6,490 nucleotides of DNA, taken from the NCBI GenBank assembly GCA_003650255.1, contig QMOP01000078.1:1-6490 (forward strand), written 5' to 3'. Of this stretch, positions 1 through 5,848 are shown piece after piece. The stretch is from Caldisericota bacterium (lineage in GTDB: Bacteria; CG03; B21-G15). Below the pieces are notes generated by a model. That model was not told where the DNA came from and made no database searches. It saw only the letters and a program-made list of their open reading frames with translations. The number at the start of each line of letters is the position of its first letter. The first letter of the stretch is position 1. Made by a program: the position numbers and the translations under genes.

Positions 1-429
1 AAGCAAATGAGGATTTTTCATTGATAAAAATCTTAAGGATGAAAAGAGTATTTTCTTTTTAAAAGAGGAAAGAAATTCTGTTTTTCTGTATAAAATTCCC
101 TTTCTTATATCAAGAATTCTTCTATGACTTATAACATCCATATTCTCAACAGAAACTTTTTCTCCTCCGTAAAAAATACTGAAATTTATTGGATTTGGAG
201 CATTCACAATTTCAGGAACATGGGTTCCAACACTATCATAAACTCCAACAAAATATGTTCCGGGATGTGCAAAAGTTGGGTTTTCATCAAGAACTCCCCT
301 TATCCCAACATATCCATTTCCAAGAGTAAAGATTGTCTCATAAAATGATACCTTATCCCTGTCCCACTCCCTTTCAAATATTAAATATGCTGGGTCTGAA
401 AGATAATCAAAAAATGACTTTCCTCTCAC
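1..429 (-). CDS. GH65 family disaccharide phosphorylase, N-terminal part (partial, runs off the left edge)
   Basis: The 143 visible residues match the N-terminal beta-sandwich of glycoside hydrolase family 65 (maltose, trehalose, kojibiose and related phosphorylases). The best landmarks are ETIFTLGNGYVGIRG at residues 31-45, PGTYFVGVYD at 56-65 and the following EIVNAPNP. The family splits alpha-linked glucosides with phosphate in the cytoplasm, releasing beta-glucose 1-phosphate. The catalytic Glu and the phosphate site are in the (alpha/alpha)6 barrel, which lies beyond the window, so the substrate cannot be told. The start is GTG at 429-427: an in-frame TGA two codons upstream leaves no other usual start. 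This GTG overlaps the stop of the upstream HAD gene (GTGA), with only a weak GAG-like ribosome site, so translational coupling is likely. The neighbouring beta-phosphoglucomutase supports a phosphorylase role. Family call confident; specificity unknown. Confidence 0.9.
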   Translation of the reverse strand, partial: MRGKSFFDYLSDPAYLIFEREWDRDKVSFYETIFTLGNGYVGIRGVLDENPTFAHPGTYFVGVYDSVGTHVPEIVNAPNPINFSIFYGGEKVSVENMDVISHRRILDIRKGILYRKTEFLSSFKKKILFSSLRFLSMKNPHLL

Positions 430-1082
430 TTCTCAAAAATTTCTTTTAATTTTTTTAAATCAATTTGAGAAACATCACTTATCACATAATCAGCTTCTTT
501 CAATCTTTCTGGATTATTATATCTGTCAATACCTATACAGAAACATCCAGCATTTTTTGCTGCTTTAACACCAAGAATTGCATCCTCAAATACAACAACC
601 TCATTATTATTAAGATTTAGTTTTTTTAAGGTTTTAAAAATAATCTCAGGGTCTGGTTTTCCCTTTGTTATGTCATTCCCATTCACCTCTGCATCAAGCA
701 TATTATAAACTCCAATCTTTTTAAGAATAAACGGAGAATTTTTACTTGAGGAAAGGACAGATACTTTTATTCCATTTTCCTTTAATTCTTTCATGAAATT
801 TATTGTTGATTCAAATGTAGGAATCTCCTCCTTTTCAATAAACTCCCTGAAATACTTCTGCTTTCTCTCTGCTGCCTCCTGTATTACATCCTCAGGATAA
901 TCCTTCATTATTGCCCTGCACCCATCAATTCTTGGAATTCCATCAACATACTTTTTATAATCTTCAAAAGTAAATTCTATCCCATATTCACTAAACATCT
1001 TCTTCCATGCTTTAAAGTGTATTGGAACAGTATCCACTATAACTCCATCTAAATCAAATATTGCACCCTTCAATACTCTCAT
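426..1082 (-). CDS. pgmB: Beta-phosphoglucomutase family HAD phosphatase/mutase
   Basis: A 218-residue HAD subfamily I protein, close to the usual length of beta-phosphoglucomutase (about 220). Visible motifs are: I, FDLDGVIVDT with nucleophile Asp10 and acid/base Asp12; II, Ser111-Ser113 in VLSSSKN; III, Lys142 in KGKPDPE; IV, Glu166-Asp167 in FEDAILGVKAAKNAG. The cap shows IHFKAW, whose His22 aligns with the catalytic-loop His20 of the Lactococcus enzyme, and YVDGIPRIDG with Arg51 at the position of the substrate-phosphate arginine. The family converts beta-glucose 1-phosphate to glucose 6-phosphate via a 1,6-bisphosphate. It is the first gene of a two-gene unit with a GH65 phosphorylase, the classical supplier of that substrate. 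ATG at 1082 is the first codon, with no Shine-Dalgarno in front and a TATAAT only 8 nt upstream, so the mRNA may be leaderless. A general sugar-phosphate phosphatase is a less likely alternative. Confidence 0.88.
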   Translation of the reverse strand: MRVLKGAIFDLDGVIVDTVPIHFKAWKKMFSEYGIEFTFEDYKKYVDGIPRIDGCRAIMKDYPEDVIQEAAERKQKYFREFIEKEEIPTFESTINFMKELKENGIKVSVLSSSKNSPFILKKIGVYNMLDAEVNGNDITKGKPDPEIIFKTLKKLNLNNNEVVVFEDAILGVKAAKNAGCFCIGIDRYNNPERLKEADYVISDVSQIDLKKLKEIFEK

Positions 1083-1090
1083 AAGTTTTA

Positions 1091-1119
1091 ATTATAAAAA
1101 CAAAATTGACAAAAAGCAA
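1091..1119 (-). promoter_or_regulatory. Putative sigma-70-type promoter for the sugar operon
   Basis: Read on the minus strand, TTGCTT (1119-1114) and a perfect TATAAT (1096-1091) are separated by 17 bp. The -10 ends 8 nt before the ATG at 1082, so transcription should start at or next to the start codon, leaving essentially no 5' leader. The region is AT-rich, so chance matches are common; the perfect -10, the ideal spacing and the position in the only intergenic gap support the call. Confidence 0.55.
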
Positions 1120-1137
1120 GATTCAGGGTAGTATAAT
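1106..1137 (+). promoter_or_regulatory. Putative sigma-70-type promoter for the pseudopilin operon
   Basis: A perfect TTGACA (1106-1111) is followed after 17 bp by TAGTAT (1129-1134), which overlaps a perfect TATAAT (1132-1137; 20 bp spacing). Either -10 puts the transcription start within a few bases of the GTG at 1141, implying a leaderless message. The -35 lies only 2 bp from the -35 of the opposing promoter, so polymerases on the two strands would compete. An AGGG at 1126-1129 is a poor ribosome site, about 11 nt from the GTG. Confidence 0.6.
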
Positions 1138-1140
1138 ATT

Positions 1141-3093
1141 GTGAGAGAAGAAGTAAGATTTAAAATAATATTTTCGGTTCTCATCTTTACACTCCTTGTA
1201 AACTTGATATTTTTGCTTTTTAAAATCTATGATGCATTCAAAATTTTCATTGAAAAAGACGCGGTTTTTATACCCCTCAATTATCTTATTCTCCTCAAAA
1301 ATGAATTCATAAAAAAGATATTTACTCCAATAATAGCAGGTATAATCGCTGGTGTAATACTTCTTTTATTCTTAAAATTCTCAAGATATAAAAAATATAA
1401 AAGAAAGGAAGGATTTGGTCTTATTGAGACGTTCATATCCTTAACAATACTTGCTCTTGTAACAGTTGGAATGCTTGCATATCTTCAATATGGAATGCTT
1501 CTCAATATAAAAGCAAAAGAGATAAACTATGCTGTAAGGGTGACCGATGTATTTATTTCAAAACTTGATTCAATTCCTTATCCTTATGTCTTTTCCTGTG
1601 ACTCAAATGAAGAAAATTTTGGTCTAAACGGGACATTTGGTCCTGTTACAAATCAAACTTCTACCTATCCCTACCTTGGAATACTTGAAGAATTTAAGAA
1701 TTTAATAAAGAATTATGGTTTCACCCGTTTTAAAATAACAACCTATTTCCTCTTAAGGGACTTATCCGATTTAGATGGTGACGGTTTGATAACGGATTTA
1801 AGGAATTTTACAGACGAAAACTCTGATTTAATTGATGATTATGATCCTGAAATAAAGTACGAAGATTATAATAAAGATGCTGATTATTATGACATATTTG
1901 GAGAACCAGAGCAGACAGAAGAGCCAAATACACATCTCAAGAAAGTTGTCATAAAAATCTACAGAAAAGCACAACTTGTCTACACGACTTCAAAGATTAT
2001 TTCATGGGAAAAATATACTGGAGTTGAAAGCAAAGCAAGTGGAGCAGAACTCAAACTTGTCATAACACAGCCACCTGAAAATGGAATTCTTTATGCTTTA
2101 ACAACAGAGGAGCAGATAAATTCACATAATCTTTCAATTACAAAGGAGTATCCAGAAGATGTGGTAGCATATAGAGCAGACCCATCATCTCCTCTCCAGC
2201 TTATCGGAACAACAGACCCTCTTGCAAATATTGAATGGCGTCTTGGAGGAACAGATACTCCTACACTTGATACAGTTATTGCTGATAATTCTGGCGATTT
2301 TAACTTTTTTGCATTTAATCTTACAGCGAACCTAAATGAAGGAGAAAATTTAATATACGGAATTGCACTTAAAGATGAATACTCTTCTCCATGGAGTAAG
2401 AGGAGAGTAATTCTTGATATAAATCCACCTGCTATTGAACAAGAAACTCCTACAGGAGTAGTTAAAACCCTCCAGCCACTTATAGAGGCAGTAATTGTTG
2501 ATGAGCCTGTTGGTGAGGGAAATGAAACCTCTGGAATATGTCCTGATGTTATAACAATAAAATATGAATCAGGGTCTGGTGTAGGAATAGCAACTCATAC
2601 ATTTGACTCATCAACAGGCAAGGTAAGATGGATTGATTCTGAAAAATTTCTTCCAGTTTTTACCCAAGGAGAAGAAGTTATTGTCACAATAGAAGCAGGA
2701 GATTATGCTCTTTATAAAGTTTCAAAAACATTCAGTTTCAAATGCCTTATTGATTCAATTGACAATTCTCCTCCTGTAGTTTCTGAAAAATCTCCTGTTG
2801 GAGTAGCCAGTTCAAACCCTCCTTTAATCTCATGTAAGGTTTTTGACAATCAAAGCGGAATAGATATTCAAAGTATTATCCTTGAACTTGATGGAAATGA
2901 GGTTGTAAATTCTTCAAACATAACTGAGTATTATTCTCCAATTTCAAATCCTATAGGCGGATATATAAACTATCTTCCTTCAACACCACTTTCTCAAGGA
3001 GAACACTCTGTGACTGTAAAAGTAAGCCACTGGGCAGAGAACCCATCGGATAAGAAAGAAAGAATAGAAACCTGGAGTTTTAATGTTCCATAA
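1141..3093 (+). CDS. Large PilV/GspI-like minor pseudopilin with two-helix N-terminal extension and Ig-like C-terminal domains
   Basis: A 650-residue membrane-anchored surface protein. Residues 9-27 and about 62-79 are hydrophobic helices. Next come a basic stretch (RYKKYKRKEG) and a type IV prepilin motif, EGFGLIETF, with cleavage expected after Gly91 and Glu96 as the conserved Glu5, then the pilin helix (about 92-115). Residues 207-250 are Asp-rich, with a D-x-D-x-DG loop at 210-215. From about 305 the protein is beta-rich, with related Ig-like domains starting at NPPAIEQETPTGV (428) and SPPVVSEKSPVGV (543). Prepilin peptidase would cut on the cytoplasmic side and release a pilin of about 560 residues. 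GTG 1141 is used because an in-frame TAG at 1129 blocks upstream starts and no plausible start lies between the extension and the pilin motif. It is first in an operon and overlaps the next gene by 11 bp. The length far exceeds ordinary minor pilins. The pilin motif is sure; the PilV/GspI assignment is inferred from order. Confidence 0.8.
   Translation: MREEVRFKIIFSVLIFTLLVNLIFLLFKIYDAFKIFIEKDAVFIPLNYLILLKNEFIKKIFTPIIAGIIAGVILLLFLKFSRYKKYKRKEGFGLIETFISLTILALVTVGMLAYLQYGMLLNIKAKEINYAVRVTDVFISKLDSIPYPYVFSCDSNEENFGLNGTFGPVTNQTSTYPYLGILEEFKNLIKNYGFTRFKITTYFLLRDLSDLDGDGLITDLRNFTDENSDLIDDYDPEIKYEDYNKDADYYDIFGEPEQTEEPNTHLKKVVIKIYRKAQLVYTTSKIISWEKYTGVESKASGAELKLVITQPPENGILYALTTEEQINSHNLSITKEYPEDVVAYRADPSSPLQLIGTTDPLANIEWRLGGTDTPTLDTVIADNSGDFNFFAFNLTANLNEGENLIYGIALKDEYSSPWSKRRVILDINPPAIEQETPTGVVKTLQPLIEAVIVDEPVGEGNETSGICPDVITIKYESGSGVGIATHTFDSSTGKVRWIDSEKFLPVFTQGEEVIVTIEAGDYALYKVSKTFSFKCLIDSIDNSPPVVSEKSPVGVASSNPPLISCKVFDNQSGIDIQSIILELDGNEVVNSSNITEYYSPISNPIGGYINYLPSTPLSQGEHSVTVKVSHWAENPSDKKERIETWSFNVP
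3074..3077 (+). promoter_or_regulatory. Ribosome binding site inside the end of the preceding gene
   Basis: GGAG lies 5 nt before the ATG at 3083, within the last codons of the 650-residue pilin gene. It supports that ATG as the start of the second pilin gene and reinitiation across the 11-bp overlap. Confidence 0.65.
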
Positions 3094-3877
3094 AAAGGGA
3101 TTCACTCTCATTGAAATGATACTTTCAATTCTAATTCTAAGTATTGTTGTAATTGCAATAAGTACATTCTTTTCAAAAAGTTTAAAACTTACATATAAAC
3201 TTGATATTAAGAAAAGAGCATTTGAAGTAATATTTCCTGCAATAATAAAAATTGAAAAACTCATTGTCCACGCAAATGAGATACTTGAAGCAAAAAGTGA
3301 TAGGATCACTTTCATAACTGATATAAATATGTGGGAGAATTACAACGAAAATGAAGATTTTGACGAAGATGGACTTATAAACAAATATGATCCTGACATA
3401 GACAATGACTCCACTGAGTTTTCAACTGCAGAAGAAAGATGGAAAATAGGATACAACCTTAAAGATGACGATGATGATAATGATGGAAAGATTGATATGA
3501 GATGGAAAATTTATGTGGAGAATAATACCTTATATCTTGATTATTCACATAATGAGGAAAACTGGGGAAATCATAAAGAGATTATATTAACTAACTTGTC
3601 AACCGAGAACATCTTTTCATATTTTGGAAGCAAAGATGAACTATTAAGTATTAACGGCGTAAATATTGATTATAATGGGGATGGAATAGTAACTCAGGAG
3701 GAAATGGATGAGGCAGGAAATAATAATGGCGAACTTGACCTTAAAGAGGAAAGGGATTATATTGTGAGTATAAGGATTAATCTTTCAGTTGACATAAACA
3801 ATGATGGAGAAACTGATTACAATTTAAATACAGAAATCCTTCCACCAATGCTTTATCTTAAAAGGAGACCTGATTGA
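3083..3877 (+). CDS. PilW/GspJ-like minor pseudopilin with EF-hand-like calcium-binding loops
   Basis: A 264-residue type IV pilin-like protein. The leader is six residues (MFHKKG), followed by FTLIEMILS with Glu11 as the conserved Glu5 and a hydrophobic helix to about residue 30. Short basic leader, G/F cleavage site and Glu5 are all canonical, so prepilin peptidase should process it and the helix should pack in a pilus or type II-like pseudopilus. The body carries Asp/Asn loops of the D-x-[DN]-x-DG type: D92-x-D94-x-D96-G97 with D103 at position 12; D130-x-D132-x-D134-G135; D196-x-N198-x-D200-G201 with E207 at position 12 (a full EF-hand loop); and D237-x-N239-x-D241-G242. A degenerate loop (211-222) follows the third. 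Calcium binding is inferred from these patterns. The ATG has a good GGAG and overlaps the upstream gene; the stop abuts the next start (TGATG). PilW/GspJ is assigned from position and size. Confidence 0.83.
   Translation: MFHKKGFTLIEMILSILILSIVVIAISTFFSKSLKLTYKLDIKKRAFEVIFPAIIKIEKLIVHANEILEAKSDRITFITDINMWENYNENEDFDEDGLINKYDPDIDNDSTEFSTAEERWKIGYNLKDDDDDNDGKIDMRWKIYVENNTLYLDYSHNEENWGNHKEIILTNLSTENIFSYFGSKDELLSINGVNIDYNGDGIVTQEEMDEAGNNNGELDLKEERDYIVSIRINLSVDINNDGETDYNLNTEILPPMLYLKRRPD
3863..3867 (+). promoter_or_regulatory. Ribosome binding site for the third pilin gene
   Basis: AGGAG lies 9 nt before the ATG at 3877 and 6 nt before an alternative in-frame TTG at 3874. Both spacings are workable, so the start is uncertain by one codon. 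ATG is preferred on codon frequency and gives the common leader MDKKG. Confidence 0.65.
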
Positions 3878-5136
3878 TGGATAAAAAAGGTTTTGCCCTT
3901 ATACTTATTGTCTTTCTCTCAAGTTTATTCCTTATAACTGGGGTTTATCTTGTTAAAACAGGCATAATAGAATTTAAACTTGCAAAATCACTTGAAAGAT
4001 ACCAATATGCAACCCGCCTTGCAAGTGATTGTATAACAGAGATAATGAGACAGTTTTCTCAAAACCCCTATGAGGATCATTACAGTAGTGAAAATATTGA
4101 AAGGGAAACTTCAATCAGGGAGTTTGGCTTTACTGAAGTTGAAATAATACCAAACAGAAATATACATACTCTTTTTATAGAAGCAACTGGAAAGTATGGG
4201 GAAGACCCATCATTTCCTGAAACAAAAAGAAGGCTGGAAATAGTCATAAAGTTCATCTCAGACCTTACAACGTATGGAACATATCTAAATGGAAACTTCA
4301 CAACATCAGCATCAAATGTTACATATTACGGAAAAATGTGGATAAATGGAAACTGGAAAATAACTGGTTGGAATGTAAAATGTGTTGGAGGTCCTGTATT
4401 TGTAAAGGGAAATATAACAGGAAATCTTACAATTGATGGAGATCTTTATTATGGTGGAAGTAAGGGGTCTGGAATTGTTGTTCTTGGAAATGCATACAAC
4501 TATTTTCCTCTTGGAGATTTTCCAACACTTGATACAGAATATTATAAAATTCATTACAATTATAAATTCACTCACTCTGATGCTCTTCCAACAGAAGATC
4601 CATGGTGGGAGACATTAAAATATGTAAGAATTGATTTCAACTCCGATGGAACATTTACTGTAAATGGAAGTAGCACCTATTCAATACCAGAAGAAGGATG
4701 CATCATTTATGGAGAGAATACAAATATAAGAGTTAGTGGAACAGTAAAAGGAAGGGTTACTGTAATGGTAAGTAAAACATCCTATGGTAGAGGTGTTATA
4801 AAAGTAAGGGGAAACCTAAACTATGCAAATGGAACACATTATGCATCAAGTGATTGTTCATTTGCTGCTCTTGCTAAAGGTGGAATAAGATTTAGAGGTC
4901 TATCAAAAAGTGGAATGCAGGTTCATGGAGTTTATTTTTATGACACAACCTCTGGTTATATGTATGCAAGTAATAAATACTGGAAAGGAACCTTTTCCCT
5001 CTATGGAACAAGAAATAGAGGCATATATATAAGCAGATTCAGGGGTTCAACAATTGAATTTGACCCGTATCTTGATATGTATCCTCCGCCAGGTCTTCCG
5101 GAAAGGCCAAATCTTACCTCGTGGAAATTTAAGTAA
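3877..5136 (+). CDS. PilX/GspK-like minor pilin with glycine-rich beta-type body (DUF4900-like)
   Basis: A 419-residue protein starting MDKKGFALILIVFLSSLF, with a prepilin-like G/F junction and a hydrophobic helix to about residue 27. The Glu5 position is Leu, as in GspK and PilX-type pilins, which cap the filament and need no Glu5 partner. After the helix comes an amphipathic segment with LAKSLERYQYATRLASDCI (36-53), the PilX-like N-terminal region. From about 130 there are short repeated Gly/Asn turns (LNGN, INGN, VKGN, ITGN, IDGD), which suggest a beta-solenoid or bactofilin-like sheet. The stretch EEGCIIYGENTNIRVSGTV (272-290) and the C-terminal PPPGLPERPNLTSWKF resemble the DUF4900-like proteins often found beside PilV/PilW genes; this similarity is from memory and was not searched. 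It is last in the pilin operon, coupled by TGATG. Its 3' end overlaps convergent larC by 8 bp. A role at the pilus or pseudopilus tip is inferred. Confidence 0.78.
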   Translation: MDKKGFALILIVFLSSLFLITGVYLVKTGIIEFKLAKSLERYQYATRLASDCITEIMRQFSQNPYEDHYSSENIERETSIREFGFTEVEIIPNRNIHTLFIEATGKYGEDPSFPETKRRLEIVIKFISDLTTYGTYLNGNFTTSASNVTYYGKMWINGNWKITGWNVKCVGGPVFVKGNITGNLTIDGDLYYGGSKGSGIVVLGNAYNYFPLGDFPTLDTEYYKIHYNYKFTHSDALPTEDPWWETLKYVRIDFNSDGTFTVNGSSTYSIPEEGCIIYGENTNIRVSGTVKGRVTVMVSKTSYGRGVIKVRGNLNYANGTHYASSDCSFAALAKGGIRFRGLSKSGMQVHGVYFYDTTSGYMYASNKYWKGTFSLYGTRNRGIYISRFRGSTIEFDPYLDMYPPPGLPERPNLTSWKFK

Positions 5137-5848
5137 AGATTCTTTCTCCAAGAATTGCCCTTAAAAAGTTAGGAAGTTCAAGGATTTCCTTTTTACCTGC
5201 TCCGTATCCAATATCAATTACCTTCATCTCAGGGAAAACCCCAAATTCACTAACTATGTTTTTAAGAATTGCAGAACCTGTTGGAGTTGTTATTTCTTCT
5301 TCAATAGGAACCTGATAAATAGGCAAACCTTTAAGAATTTCAAGTGTTGCTGGTGCTGGAACAGGAATTTTTCCATGTAAAATTTCAATTACACCTCTAC
5401 CAACTGGAATTTTTGAAGAATAAATTTTTTCAACATTTAGTTCCTTAATTGCAAATAAAACTCCAAGTATCTCAAATATTGAATCAATAAAACTTAACTC
5501 ATGTAGATGTATCTCTGTAATATCTTTCCTGTGCAATTCCGCCTCAGTTTCTGCAATCATCCTGAATATTTTTTTCCCCTTCTCTTTTATATCTTCATCA
5601 AAAATTGAATTATCAATTATTTCAAAAACCTCATCTATATTCTTGGGTTGATCATTTTCTCTTCTTACCTCAATCTGCAAACAGGATATTTCACTTCTTA
5701 AAACATTTTTAATTGAAACATCAACATCAGAAAAAGGAATCCTTCCTTTTAATTCCTTAAACTTATCTATTCCAAGGATAGAAAAAAGGGACGAAAGTAA
5801 CATATCGCCACTTACTCCACTTGTACAATCAAAATATAAAATTTTCAT
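5129..5848 (-). CDS. larC: Nickel insertion protein LarC, N-terminal (LarC1) domain only
   Basis: LarC is the CTP-dependent cyclometallase that inserts nickel in the last step of nickel-pincer nucleotide (NPN) cofactor synthesis, downstream of LarB and LarE; the cofactor serves LarA-type racemases and epimerases. The 239 residues carry the family's N-terminal signatures: FDCTSGVSGDM (7-16), IHLHELSFIDSI (113-124), PVPAPATLEILKGLPIY (162-178), TTPTGSAIL (187-195) and IGYGAGKKE (213-221). The protein stops soon after LPNFLRAILGE. Complete LarC proteins are usually about 400 residues and continue there into LarC2. Reading the other two minus-strand frames past the stop shows no LarC2-like sequence, only the antisense of the pilin gene. 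LarC2 is therefore missing, encoded elsewhere, or lost by truncation. ATG overlaps the larB stop (ATGA) with a weak GGA ribosome site, so coupling is likely. Larger LarC activity cannot be assumed without LarC2. Confidence 0.88.
   Translation of the reverse strand: MKILYFDCTSGVSGDMLLSSLFSILGIDKFKELKGRIPFSDVDVSIKNVLRSEISCLQIEVRRENDQPKNIDEVFEIIDNSIFDEDIKEKGKKIFRMIAETEAELHRKDITEIHLHELSFIDSIFEILGVLFAIKELNVEKIYSSKIPVGRGVIEILHGKIPVPAPATLEILKGLPIYQVPIEEEITTPTGSAILKNIVSEFGVFPEMKVIDIGYGAGKKEILELPNFLRAILGERIFT

Noticed and set aside
124..348. Plus-strand open frame of 74 codons
   Set aside because: It lies antisense to the GH65 reading frame, which has clear family motifs across the same bases; its own translation shows no recognisable pattern.
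1404..1417. Purine-rich AGGAAGGA before the prepilin motif as an internal ribosome site
   Set aside because: No in-frame start codon follows; the nearby TTG is out of frame, and starting there would lose the leader and Glu5 motif.
2980..3315. Minus-strand open frame of 111 codons across the junction of the first two pilin genes
   Set aside because: It is antisense to two well-supported genes; its hydrophobic look comes from the complement of the pilin helix.
3874..3876. TTG start for the third pilin gene
   Set aside because: Possible (AGGAG at 6 nt), but the next codon is an ATG with 9-nt spacing and a standard leader; the difference is one residue.
4080..4618. Two minus-strand frames (4080-4301, 4312-4575) and one plus-strand frame (4433-4618)
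   Set aside because: All lie inside the third pilin gene in other frames, and none shows a recognisable motif or a place in an operon.
5040..5131. A LarC2 continuation by frameshift past the larC stop
   Set aside because: The two other minus-strand frames were translated by eye. One closes quickly and neither resembles LarC2; the plus strand here encodes the conserved end of the pilin.
5139..5155. Inverted repeat ATTCTT-TCTCC-AAGAAT as a terminator
   Set aside because: The stem is short and A/T-rich, has no T-tract on either side, and lies within larC coding sequence.
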